A stretch of 64,000 nt of DNA from Gemmatimonadota bacterium. Its GTDB lineage: Bacteria > Gemmatimonadota > Gemmatimonadetes > Longimicrobiales > Gaopeijiaceae. Shown here piece by piece: positions 19,352-28,450 of this stretch. Each line of letters starts with the position of its first letter. The first letter of the stretch is position 1. Both the position numbers and the translations under genes were made by a program. Below the pieces are notes generated by a model. The model was not told the DNA's origin, did no database searches, and saw only the letters and a list, made by a program, of their open reading frames with translations. The stretch spans positions 32,902 to 96,901 of the forward strand of contig JAPPNO010000035.1 of the NCBI GenBank assembly GCA_028873845.1, in the 5' to 3' direction.

Positions 19352-20668
19352 CTACCCTTCCCCCCCCACCACCCCGTACCGCTTCAACGTCGCCTCCATC
19401 GTCGGCCGCCGCAGCCTCATCCGGCTGTCGTCCAGCAGGTACGAGAACACGTACCCCGCCCCCAGCATCAGAATCCCGATCAGGAAGCAGTACATCACCG
19501 CCCGGTCCGGGTAGGTGTCCTTCAGGTATCCCACGTACATCGGCCCGATGATGCCCGCGGCGGACCATGCCGTCAGCACGGTCCCGTAGATCTTCGACAT
19601 GTTCTTCGACCCGAATACGTCGACGATGAACGACGGCATCGTCGCGAAGCCGCCGCCGAAGCAGAGCAGGACGTAGCACACCAGCGCGGAGAAGATCCAG
19701 GGGTCGTTCTCGGTCATGAGAAATCCGAAGACCACCATCTGGCTCGCGAGCAGGATGCGGAACACGCGCACCCGGCCCAGACGGTCCGAGAGGAGGCCCC
19801 AGAACAGCCGTCCCACCCCGTTGCACAGCGAGCTGACCGCGATCAGCGTGGCCCCGTACTGGGCGAGCCTGGCCGGGTCTATCGACGGGTCCGCCAGTCC
19901 CCACACCTCCTGCAGCAGCTCGGACTGGAAGCTGATGACCGAGATGCCCGCGGCGATGTTGAAGAAGAACACCGTCCACATGATTCCGAACTGGGTCGTG
20001 CGCATGTAGGGCGCGGCGGGCTCCGTCTTCGGAGGCCCGGCCGACCCCGGGCCCCGCGGCGGGCCGGCCGTCAGGGTCTCCGGCGGGTCGCTCAGGACCA
20101 GGCTGGACGGAATCAGAACGCACGCGAAGAAGATCCCCAGCCAGAGGAAGACGACCTGGAGGTCTCCGGCCGCCCGCACGACAAGGAAGGGCGCCAGTCC
20201 CTTGCTGAGGAGGAACGCGCCCACCCCGAAGCCCATCACCACGATCCCGGTCACCAGTCCCTTGCGGTCGGGATACCACTTGGCAGCGGTGGCGACGGGC
20301 GTCACGTACCCCATCCCGATCCCGGCTCCGCCGACGACGCCGTATCCCAGGTAGAAGAGCCAGATCGAGTCCATCGAGAGCGCCAGGCTGCCCAGCAGGT
20401 AGCCGGCGGAGAAGAGGACGCTGCCGGTAACCGCGAGGAACCGCGGGCCGAGTCTGGGCAGCGCCTGTCCGGCCACCGCCGCCGACACCCCCAGCGTGAA
20501 GATGGTGATGCTGAAGGCGGCGGCGGTCTGGCTGAAGGTCCAGCCGACGTCCCGCACGAGCATGGTCTGGAAGAAGCTCCAGGCGTACACCGTTCCCAGG
20601 CAGACCTGCAGCACGGTGCAGAAGAGCGCGATGACGCTCCTCGGGGTCCGGCTGCGGTTCCTTGCCAC
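19352..20668 (-). CDS. MFS transporter, OFA (oxalate/formate antiporter) family
   Basis: 12-TM pattern; LQVCLGTVYAWSFFQTMLVRDVGWTFSQTAAAFSITIFTLGVSA...GYGVVGGAGIGMGYVTPVATAAKWYPDRKGLVTGIVVMGFGVGAF. GTG start. Confidence 0.86.
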   Translation of the reverse strand: MARNRSRTPRSVIALFCTVLQVCLGTVYAWSFFQTMLVRDVGWTFSQTAAAFSITIFTLGVSAAVAGQALPRLGPRFLAVTGSVLFSAGYLLGSLALSMDSIWLFYLGYGVVGGAGIGMGYVTPVATAAKWYPDRKGLVTGIVVMGFGVGAFLLSKGLAPFLVVRAAGDLQVVFLWLGIFFACVLIPSSLVLSDPPETLTAGPPRGPGSAGPPKTEPAAPYMRTTQFGIMWTVFFFNIAAGISVISFQSELLQEVWGLADPSIDPARLAQYGATLIAVSSLCNGVGRLFWGLLSDRLGRVRVFRILLASQMVVFGFLMTENDPWIFSALVCYVLLCFGGGFATMPSFIVDVFGSKNMSKIYGTVLTAWSAAGIIGPMYVGYLKDTYPDRAVMYCFLIGILMLGAGYVFSYLLDDSRMRLRRPTMEATLKRYGVVGGEG

Positions 20669-20669
20669 C

Positions 20670-21437
20670 CTAGCCGCGGCTCCCCGCCCGTTCCCCGGAA
20701 TCTTCCGGCGGTGCCGCCGCGAACCGGATCAGGCGCGCCATGTCGCCCACCTCGTCGTCCCGGACCAGGACCGCTTCGTCCGGCGATTCGTCTCCGGCAC
20801 GCGCCCGGGCCAGCTGTGCCACGTAGCCGAGCAGGTCGGTGAGCGGCTTCGAGGCCAGGTTCACGAGCCAGATCGAGGCCAGCACTCCCACGACGAGGAT
20901 GATGCACAGCAGGGCGATCTGCTGGCCCATCGCGCGGCGGATCTTCAACCCCAGCGTCTCGAGGTCCATCCCGACGTGAACGGTTCCCGCCACACCCGAC
21001 AGGATCGGGCTCCCGACCTCGACGAAGTCGCCCATCCCCGCGATGCTCCGGTCGACCGGTTCGGTGGCAGTCGGATCGCTCGCCAGGATCTGCTCCGGGA
21101 TGCCGGGCACGAAGGTGTGGGCCAGGAACTCGCCGGTGTCGCTGGTGATGTAGATGTAGCGGATGCTCTGGATCTGCACGAACTGGTCGATGAGCGACTG
21201 CAGCGTGGCCAGGTTGCGGTTCAACAGGATGTCGACGCTGGAATCGGCGATGTTCTTGGCGATGCTCTCGCTGTTGCTGATGTACTCGTCGCGCAGTTCA
21301 CGGGAGACGGTCCGGATCGAGAGGGCCGAGATCGCGAGAACGACCACTGCGAAGAGGGAGAAGAATCCGAAGCGGGTCTTGCGGAAGAGCTTTCGGACCG
21401 TCAGCTCGTCCGCGTGCTTGCCGGTACCCGGTCTCAT
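20670..21437 (-). CDS. Membrane sensor: periplasmic (Cache-like) domain + TM + HAMP, no output domain
   Basis: TM FGFFSLFAVVVLAISALSI, periplasmic NSESIAKNIADSSVDILLNRNLATLQSLIDQFVQIQSIRYIYITSDTGEFLAHTF..., second TM QQIALLCIILVVGVLASIWLV, HAMP ASKPLTDLLGYVAQLARARAGDESPDEAVLVRDDEVGDMARLIRFAA, then stop. Confidence 0.75.
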   Translation of the reverse strand: MRPGTGKHADELTVRKLFRKTRFGFFSLFAVVVLAISALSIRTVSRELRDEYISNSESIAKNIADSSVDILLNRNLATLQSLIDQFVQIQSIRYIYITSDTGEFLAHTFVPGIPEQILASDPTATEPVDRSIAGMGDFVEVGSPILSGVAGTVHVGMDLETLGLKIRRAMGQQIALLCIILVVGVLASIWLVNLASKPLTDLLGYVAQLARARAGDESPDEAVLVRDDEVGDMARLIRFAAAPPEDSGERAGSRG

Positions 21438-22792
21438 GACAGACCGAACCTGGCTTCCCAGTCGTCGAGCGCTACGAAACGGTCACCCTCCGGTACCGTG
21501 TAGTAGACCGTCTGCAGTCCCTGCCGGCGGTTCGGTCCGTAGCGCACGCGCTCGCCGACCCCCAGGTCGTAGTTGCGCACCTGGAAGACGGCCTCCTCGA
21601 TTCCGGATCTCTCCGGCCGGTCGCCCATCCGCCGAATGATCTCGGTGATCATCTTCGCGTTCACGAAGCCTTCGAGACTCACGAAGCTGCGCGGGACCGT
21701 TTCGTACGGCTCGCCTTCGGCGATCCGGTCCACCTGCCCGGTGGTCGGGGGCGGGGGATTGTAGCGTTCCATCGCGTCATGGTACTCGCGCACCGCCGGG
21801 AGAGAAACGTCCTCGTAGCTGGGGACGACCTGCGAGTTCACCAGCCAGCGGGTATGCGAGTCGGGGTCCTCGTGGTTCTCCCGCATGAGGCCGAGCAGGT
21901 TTTCGCTTCCCACGAAAGATACGTTGGCAACGGGAATGTGCAGTCCCAGGATTTCCGCGTCGCGGGCGAATGCGGCACAGGCCTGGTAGGCACCGATGCA
22001 GATGACGGCGTCCGGGGACCGCGACTGCAGAATCTCCACCGCCGCGCGCATGCTCGTGCCGAACTGGGTGCCGCGCGTGTAGGTGGCCTCGCCGGCGATG
22101 GTCTCGCCGTGGGCCGCCAGCGCCTCGCGCACGCCCGCCCAGCCGCTCCGGCCGTAGGCGTCGTTCTGGTAGAAGACCGCAACCCGCCGGCGCCCGATAT
22201 CGAGGAAGTTGTTGACCAGGCCGGCGGTCTCCTGGCGGTAGGACGCACGCAGGTTGAAGGCGTACTCCCCGTAGGGCGGCTCGCGCTGGGGCTCGGCCCC
22301 GGTGAAGGGGAAGAAGAGGTAGAACTGCTGGTCGCGGAATTTCTTGAGCACCGGGAGCGCCCGTGTCACGGTCGGCGTGCCGACATAGTTGAAGAGCAGG
22401 AAGACGCTCTCGTCCTGCATCAGCTCGATGGTGTTCGCCACGCAGGGGTCCGGCTGGTATCCGTCGTCGAGAAGCTTGAGCACGACCCTGCGGCCGTTGA
22501 CCCCGCCGTTCTCGTTGACCTGGTTGAAGTAGGCCATCGAGCCGCGGTAGAGCTCGGTGCCGAGGGCCCGGGAGGGACCGGAGAAGGCCGCCGACACGCC
22601 GAGGACGATCTGGTCCTGCCGGACAGGTCCCCGGAAAAAGGGGCCGAAGACGGTCGTCGCGGACAGCCGTCCCGCCAGCGGTGCGCCGAGCACGGCTGCG
22701 AGTCCCGAGCGGATCATTGACCGACGACTGATACCGCGACCGCGGTACCCGGACACCCCCTTCCGCCCTCCCCCCCCGTTCGAGGTTTTCAC
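21434..22792 (-). CDS. ABC-type branched-chain-amino-acid-like substrate-binding protein with twin-arginine-like leader (start uncertain)
   Basis: SRRSMIRSGLAAVLGAPLAG leader; QIVLGVSAAFSGPSRALGTELYRGSMAYFNQVNENGGVNGRRVVLKLLDDGYQPDPCVANTIEL is the periplasmic-binding type 1 (LivJ-like) fold. Confidence 0.85.
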   Translation of the reverse strand: MKTSNGGGGRKGVSGYRGRGISRRSMIRSGLAAVLGAPLAGRLSATTVFGPFFRGPVRQDQIVLGVSAAFSGPSRALGTELYRGSMAYFNQVNENGGVNGRRVVLKLLDDGYQPDPCVANTIELMQDESVFLLFNYVGTPTVTRALPVLKKFRDQQFYLFFPFTGAEPQREPPYGEYAFNLRASYRQETAGLVNNFLDIGRRRVAVFYQNDAYGRSGWAGVREALAAHGETIAGEATYTRGTQFGTSMRAAVEILQSRSPDAVICIGAYQACAAFARDAEILGLHIPVANVSFVGSENLLGLMRENHEDPDSHTRWLVNSQVVPSYEDVSLPAVREYHDAMERYNPPPPTTGQVDRIAEGEPYETVPRSFVSLEGFVNAKMITEIIRRMGDRPERSGIEEAVFQVRNYDLGVGERVRYGPNRRQGLQTVYYTVPEGDRFVALDDWEARFGLS

Positions 22793-22952
22793 CAGGATTG
22801 TCTCCAGATCGATGGACGGGTCGAGAAACGGGCGATCGAACTTCCTGCTGCGAAGGCTCCACAAAGCTAGCATTCCGGGCCCGAATCCGCACCGGCACGT
22901 CCCCGGCCACCCGCCAAACGCCTCCAAGTTGGTCCGCCGCTTCACTTGCGGC

Positions 22953-23927
22953 CTACCAAACCATCACGATCTTTCCGAAGTTCCGGTTGGCCTCCATTCG
23001 CAGATGCGCATCCGCCGCCCTCGAAACGGGAAAAACCCTGTCGACCACCGGAAGCAGCCACCCGTCCAGGAAGCCCGGCACCACCTCGGCGCTGAACTCC
23101 TCTGCGAGCCCGGCCTTCTCCTCGACCGCGCGCGCCCTGAGCACCGTTCCGAAAAGCCGTGCCCGCCGCGCCATCAGCGCCCGCAGGTCGATCTCCGCCC
23201 GGCTGCCCCCCGGAACACCCACCACCACATGCCGCCCGCCCACCGCGATCGCAGCCTGGTTCCGGGCCAGGTACGGCGCCCCCACCAGGTCCTGGATCAC
23301 GTCCGCCCCCAGTCCGTGCGTCTCCTTCATGACCGAGCGCTCCCACGCTCCCCCACCGTCCAGCCCCGCGTCGAGGCCCATCCCGCCGGCCCGTACCAAC
23401 TTGGAGGCCGTGCGCGAAGTTCCGATCGTGTACGCGCCGGCCCGCCGGCCCAGTTGCATGGCCGCAATCCCCACACCGCTGCCCACCGCGTGGATCAACA
23501 GGGTTTCTCCGCGCCTCAGCGCCGCCTGCCGGAAGACCGCGTCGAAGGCGGTCATGTACGCCTCGGGAATCGCCCCGGCCATCGACCATGGCATCCCCTC
23601 GGGCACGGCCACGGCCACCCGTTCGTCGACGGCCACGCGCTCCGCGTATCCTCCCCCACCCACGATCCCCATCACCCGGTCGCCCGGCCGCCAACGCGTC
23701 ACGCCACCGCCGACTTCCTCGACCACACCGGCAAACTCCAGCCCCGGCACCTCGGACTCGCCCGGCGGCGCCGGGTAGAGACCCCGGCGCTGAAGCAGGT
23801 CGGCGCGGTTGACCCCGGAAGCCTTCACCTTCACCAGGATCTCGCCGTCGGACGGTTCCGGGTCGGGCACGTCAGCCAGCTGAAGCACTTCCGGGCCGCC
23901 GAATTCGGGAATGACGATGGCGCGCAT
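22953..23927 (-). CDS. NAD(P)H-quinone oxidoreductase, zinc-independent MDR (PIG3-like) family
   Basis: MRAIVIPEFGGPEVLQLADVPDPEPSDGEILVKVKASGVNRADLLQRRGLYPAPPGESEVPGLEFAGVVEEVG; ATG at 23927. Confidence 0.92.
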   Translation of the reverse strand: MRAIVIPEFGGPEVLQLADVPDPEPSDGEILVKVKASGVNRADLLQRRGLYPAPPGESEVPGLEFAGVVEEVGGGVTRWRPGDRVMGIVGGGGYAERVAVDERVAVAVPEGMPWSMAGAIPEAYMTAFDAVFRQAALRRGETLLIHAVGSGVGIAAMQLGRRAGAYTIGTSRTASKLVRAGGMGLDAGLDGGGAWERSVMKETHGLGADVIQDLVGAPYLARNQAAIAVGGRHVVVGVPGGSRAEIDLRALMARRARLFGTVLRARAVEEKAGLAEEFSAEVVPGFLDGWLLPVVDRVFPVSRAADAHLRMEANRNFGKIVMVW

Positions 23928-24056
23928 GGGTCCAATATACGACGGCCGGCCCGCGGGACGGTCCTCCTGGGAACCGCCGCCTGATCGCCGGGAAAACGGG
24001 CCGAGGACCGCCGGGGGTGTGGCGCAACCCGCACCTCCGGTTACACTATCCGACCC

Positions 24057-24830
24057 ATGAAACTGCCCCTTGACCTCGACCGACCCGTCGTCTTCTTCGA
24101 CCTCGAGACCACGGGCCTCAACCTCTCGCGCGACCGGATCGTCGAGCTCGCCGTGCTCCGGGTGTCGCCCCAGGGCGACGTCTTCGAGCGCGTGCGCCGG
24201 TACAACCCGGAGATTCCGATCCCCGCCGAGGCCGCGGCCGTGCACGGGATCACCGACGATGTCGTAGCCGATGAGCTGCCGTTCCGCAGGACCGCAAAGT
24301 CGCTCGCCCAGCTGCTGGATCCGTGCGATCTGGCGGGCTTCAACATCCGCGACTTCGACCTGCCCATCCTGCTGGCCGAGTTTCGGCGCGCGGGCGTCAC
24401 CTTCGATGTCAAGGGGCGCCGCCTGCTCGACATGAAGGTGATTTTCCACCGCGAGGAACCGCGCGACCTTTCCGCCGCGGCGCGCTTCTACCTGGGCCGC
24501 GACCACCAGGACGCGCATACCGCGCTCGGGGACATCCGCACCACCGCCGCGGTCCTGACGGCCCAGCTGGATCGCTACGGGCAACTTCCGCGCGACGTCG
24601 CCGGACTGCACGCCTACTGCGACGAGTGGCGGCCCTTCGTCACCGAGTTCGACAAGTGGTTCTCGGAGAAGGGTGGCGAGCTCGTGTTCAACCGGGGGAA
24701 GCACAAGGGCACTTCGCTCGAGGAGGTGGCCCGGACCTCCCCCGACTACCTGGAATGGATGATGCGCGCCGACGACATGCCGGATGAGGTGCTGGAGGTG
24801 GTGCGTACGGCCCTGGGCGCGAGGGCCTGA
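24057..24830 (+). CDS. 3'-5' exonuclease (DnaQ fold) with ExoX-like C-terminal GKHKG segment
   Basis: VVFFDLETTGLNLSRDRIVELAVLRV...HGITDD...LAGFNIRDFDLPIL...DAHTALGDIRTTAAVL; C-term VFNRGKHKGTSLEEVARTSPDYLEWMM. Confidence 0.88.
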   Translation: MKLPLDLDRPVVFFDLETTGLNLSRDRIVELAVLRVSPQGDVFERVRRYNPEIPIPAEAAAVHGITDDVVADELPFRRTAKSLAQLLDPCDLAGFNIRDFDLPILLAEFRRAGVTFDVKGRRLLDMKVIFHREEPRDLSAAARFYLGRDHQDAHTALGDIRTTAAVLTAQLDRYGQLPRDVAGLHAYCDEWRPFVTEFDKWFSEKGGELVFNRGKHKGTSLEEVARTSPDYLEWMMRADDMPDEVLEVVRTALGARA

Positions 24831-24891
24831 TAGTCCGGTGACGAATCGCAAGGTATGTTACACGCCTCGCACCCCGGGTCGGCACTCGTCA

Positions 24892-24933
24892 AATGTATAC
24901 CATGGATGACATAATGTAATGTTTGCTTTACAT
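24892..24933. promoter_or_regulatory. Shared AT-rich dyad element, copy A (near start of sortilin-like gene)
   Basis: aatgtataccatggatgacataatgtaatgtttgctttacat; 34/42 positions identical to copy B at 37353-37394; contains ACAT-A-ATGT dyad. Confidence 0.55.
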
Positions 24934-27837
24934 CATCGTCTGGCCGCCAGAACAACGGTCCTCGTCACCCTGGCCCCCGGAACGCTCGTCTTCGCCGCTC
25001 CGGCCTTCGCCCCGATATCCGCCCAGCAGGCCGTTACCGAAGCCGACCTGGCCGCCTTCCGGCCCCGCCATGTGGGCCCCGGCGTGACGGGCGGCCGCAT
25101 TCACGATGTCGAAGCCCTCCCATACGACCCCTCGACGCTCTACGTCGCCACCGCCTCGGGCGGACTCTGGAAGAGCGTCAACCGCGGCATCACCTGGACG
25201 AACCTCTGGGAGCACATGCCGGTCAGCACCTTCGGCGACCTGGCCATCGCGCCCTCCGATCCGAGCATCCTCTACGCCGGCACGGGCGAGCAGCAGAACC
25301 GGCAGAGCACCTCGTGGGGCAACGGCGTCTACCGGTCGGACGACGCGGGCGCGACCTGGCGGCACCTGGGCCTGGAGGAGACCCGTCACACGGGACGCGT
25401 GCAGGTCCACCCCACCGACCCCGACATCGTGTACGTGGCGGCACTGGGGAACCTGTGGCGCTCGTCGCCCGACCGGGGCGTCTACCGCTCCCGCGACGGC
25501 GGCGACAGCTGGGATAAGGTGCTCTACATCGATGAGCATACCGGCGCCGTGGACCTGGCCATCGATCCCTCGAACCCGGATGTCCTCTACGCGGCCATGT
25601 ACCAGCGGCAGCGGCGCACCTGGGGATTCAACGGCGGCGGACCAGGCAGCGGAATCCACAAGACCACCGACGGCGGCCGGAGCTGGCGCGAACTCACCAA
25701 CGGGCTTCCGGAGGGGGACAAGGGACGCATCGGGATCGCCATAGCCGAGTCGAACCCGCGGGTACTGCACGCGCTCGTGCAGCACGACACCGGATCGGGC
25801 GGATACCGCAGCGAAGACGGCGGCGAGAGCTGGGAGAAGGTCAACGACCGGAACATCCGGCCCATGTACTATTCGCACGTCTTCATCGATCCCACCAACG
25901 AGGACCGGGTCTACACGCTGGCCACATCGGCGCACCGGAGCGAGGACGGCGGGCGCACCTTCGTGGAGATCGCCGAGCGGCCCACCTACGACGTGGGCGT
26001 GCACGCCGACCATCACACCATGTGGATCGACCCCGGCGACCCCGAGCACTTCTACCTGGCCGGCGACGCCGGACTGCACGAGACGTACGACATGGGGGCG
26101 ACCTTCCGCCGCATCAACAACCTCCCCATCGGGCAGTTCTACGGGATCACAGTGGACGACCGCGACCCCTACCGGATCTACGGGGGCATGCAGGACAACC
26201 ACTCCTGGATGGGTCCGTCGAGGACCCGTTCCTGGGAGGGGATCGTGGACGACGAGTGGCGGCAGAGCGGCTTCGGCGACGGGATGTACCAGCAGGCCGA
26301 CCCGGACGGGCGCACGATCTACATCAACACGCAGAACGGGGGCTGGACGCGGTTCGACAACGTGACGGGGGACATGATGAGCCTGCGGCTGAGCGCGCCC
26401 GAGGGCGAGGAGTCCTACCGGTGGGACTGGGTGTCGCCCAGCCTGGTCTCGCGGCACGACCCGAACGTGGTCTACCTCGGGGGGAACCGCCTCTTCATCT
26501 CGCGGGACCGGGGCGACAGCTTCACCCGCACCGAAGACCTCACGCGGCGGCAGGACCGCGACACGCTCGAGATCATGGGGGTGCGCGGCGCCGACATCGC
26601 GCTGTCGCGCAACGACGGGACCTCGTCGTACGGCGAGATCGTCACCATCTCCGAATCGCCCCTGGATCCGGCCGTGCTCTGGGTGGGCACCGACGACGGG
26701 AACGTCCAGGTGTCGGCGGACGGCGGCCGCAGCTGGAACGAGGTGTCCGGCGGTGCTCCCGGCCTGCCCGACGGCACCTACGTCAGCCGCGTCCTCGCAT
26801 CGGCCGACGCCCCCGGCACCGCCTACATCACCTTCGACGCGCACCGCGACGGCAACTTCCGTCCGTACGTGTACCGCACCGAGGATTTCGGCGCCGCCTG
26901 GACGCCGCTGCACGACGGTCTCCCCTCCGGCTCGATCAACGTGATCGTGCAGCACCCCGACAACCCGGCCGTGCTCTTCCTCGGCACCGAGCACCACGTC
27001 TTCGCCAGCACCGACCGGGGCGCCTCCTGGGCCCGCTTTCCCGGCCTCCCGACGACCGCCTACGACGACATGGTCGTCCACCCCCGCGAGAAGGACCTCG
27101 TCCTGGGGACGCACGGCCGCTCGATCATCATCCTCGACGATGTCGGTCCGCTGGCCCGCTACGGCGGCACCGGCGCCGACGCCGTGGCGCTCTACGACAC
27201 CCGCTCCGGCACGATCATGAACTACTGGAAGGACACCTCGTACCGCGCCCAGTCCACCTTCATGGGCGAAAACCCGTTGGACGGGACGCTCGTCACCTAC
27301 CGGCTGGGACCGGGCTCCGGTCCGGCCCGGCTGACGGTGCGCAACGCCGCCGGCGACGTCGTCCGGGAACTGGCGGTGCCTGCCGAGCCCGGACTGCACC
27401 GGATCAACTGGGACCTGCGTCACGCGCTTCCGGGTTCCGAAGCCTCCGCGTGGACCGCGCACGCCCCCACCGTGGTCCCCCGCACCCTGGCCCGGCGCGG
27501 CCCCTTCGTGTCGCCCGGAATCTACACGCTGGAACTGTCGGCGCGCGGCACCACCGCCACGGGAACGTTGAGCGTGGCCGGCGATCCCGACCTGCCCCTC
27601 ACGGTGGAGGACTACCGCGAGCGCGAGGCCTTCCTCCTCGAAATCCTCGAACTGGCCGGCCTACTCGGCGAGGCTCGCAACGACGACGCCTCCAACTACC
27701 GCCGCCAGCTCATGCAGCTCTACAGCGCGATCAACGGCGGCGGCGTCCGGCAGGGCACGCTACATCCCCCGACCACCACCCAGCGCCAACAAATGGAACG
27801 GATCAGGCGAGCGCTGCGCCGGATGGGGGTGGCCTGA
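24919..27837 (+). CDS. Secreted sortilin/VPS10-like BNR-repeat glycosyl-hydrolase-like protein
   Basis: Signal peptide, then repeated SxDxGxxW/BNR units (GLWKSVNRGITWTNLWEH, VYRSDDAGATWRHLGL, VYRSRDGGDSWDKVL, IHKTTDGGRSWRELT, YRSEDGGESWEKV, VSADGGRSWNEV, FASTDRGASWARF). Annotated start may be too far upstream since it lies in the AT-rich element. Confidence 0.87.
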   Translation: MFALHHRLAARTTVLVTLAPGTLVFAAPAFAPISAQQAVTEADLAAFRPRHVGPGVTGGRIHDVEALPYDPSTLYVATASGGLWKSVNRGITWTNLWEHMPVSTFGDLAIAPSDPSILYAGTGEQQNRQSTSWGNGVYRSDDAGATWRHLGLEETRHTGRVQVHPTDPDIVYVAALGNLWRSSPDRGVYRSRDGGDSWDKVLYIDEHTGAVDLAIDPSNPDVLYAAMYQRQRRTWGFNGGGPGSGIHKTTDGGRSWRELTNGLPEGDKGRIGIAIAESNPRVLHALVQHDTGSGGYRSEDGGESWEKVNDRNIRPMYYSHVFIDPTNEDRVYTLATSAHRSEDGGRTFVEIAERPTYDVGVHADHHTMWIDPGDPEHFYLAGDAGLHETYDMGATFRRINNLPIGQFYGITVDDRDPYRIYGGMQDNHSWMGPSRTRSWEGIVDDEWRQSGFGDGMYQQADPDGRTIYINTQNGGWTRFDNVTGDMMSLRLSAPEGEESYRWDWVSPSLVSRHDPNVVYLGGNRLFISRDRGDSFTRTEDLTRRQDRDTLEIMGVRGADIALSRNDGTSSYGEIVTISESPLDPAVLWVGTDDGNVQVSADGGRSWNEVSGGAPGLPDGTYVSRVLASADAPGTAYITFDAHRDGNFRPYVYRTEDFGAAWTPLHDGLPSGSINVIVQHPDNPAVLFLGTEHHVFASTDRGASWARFPGLPTTAYDDMVVHPREKDLVLGTHGRSIIILDDVGPLARYGGTGADAVALYDTRSGTIMNYWKDTSYRAQSTFMGENPLDGTLVTYRLGPGSGPARLTVRNAAGDVVRELAVPAEPGLHRINWDLRHALPGSEASAWTAHAPTVVPRTLARRGPFVSPGIYTLELSARGTTATGTLSVAGDPDLPLTVEDYREREAFLLEILELAGLLGEARNDDASNYRRQLMQLYSAINGGGVRQGTLHPPTTTQRQQMERIRRALRRMGVA

Positions 27838-28431
27838 CTACCAGCTTATCCGCGTCGGGAACCCCACCAGGACCTCGAACGACTCGTCGAGGTGCGCCTC
27901 CATGCGCTGGTCGCGCCGGTACCGCCCCTCGATATTGAAGACCGAGCCTCCCACCACCGGCGACAGCCCGGCCCCCCACCCGTAAACCACGGAATCCCCG
28001 CCCAGCCATTTGCGGGTCTCCGTGTCGTAGGTCCGGTTGGCGATCGGATAGGCCCTCCCGAAGAATCCGATCAGGTAGGGCTGCGTCGGAACGTCGATCC
28101 TGATCCCGCCAACACCGGTCGTCAGGTAGTCGATCTCGAGGCTGGTCTCGGTGTTGACAGCCAGGATGGATCCGGCGCCCCCGACGAATGCGGCAATCCT
28201 CACGGGGGCGGAGACGGGGAGCCAGATCTCCGCGACCGCCCGCATGCCGGCCATGGGCGACACCGGAAGCCGCATTTCGCGCGGGTTGTCGGCGACGCCC
28301 GCGTAGGGAAGCACGACAAGGCTGACGTTGAGGCCCCCGGACTCCTCTTCCGTCTCCTGCGCCGCCACATCGGCAGCGGTCGGCAACACGGGACCGAGAA
28401 CCATGAGAACTGCGATCGCGAATCGGGACAT
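27838..28431 (-). CDS. Hypothetical secreted / outer-membrane protein
   Basis: Signal peptide MSRFAIAVLMVLGPVLPTAADVAAQ, beta-strand rich, ends in aromatic (RISW). Confidence 0.52.
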   Translation of the reverse strand: MSRFAIAVLMVLGPVLPTAADVAAQETEEESGGLNVSLVVLPYAGVADNPREMRLPVSPMAGMRAVAEIWLPVSAPVRIAAFVGGAGSILAVNTETSLEIDYLTTGVGGIRIDVPTQPYLIGFFGRAYPIANRTYDTETRKWLGGDSVVYGWGAGLSPVVGGSVFNIEGRYRRDQRMEAHLDESFEVLVGFPTRISW

Positions 28432-28450
28432 CACACTGTTCCTCCATTGG

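Noticed and set aside
24928-27462. 844-aa minus-strand ORF
   Set aside because: Antisense shadow of the BNR/sortilin-like gene.
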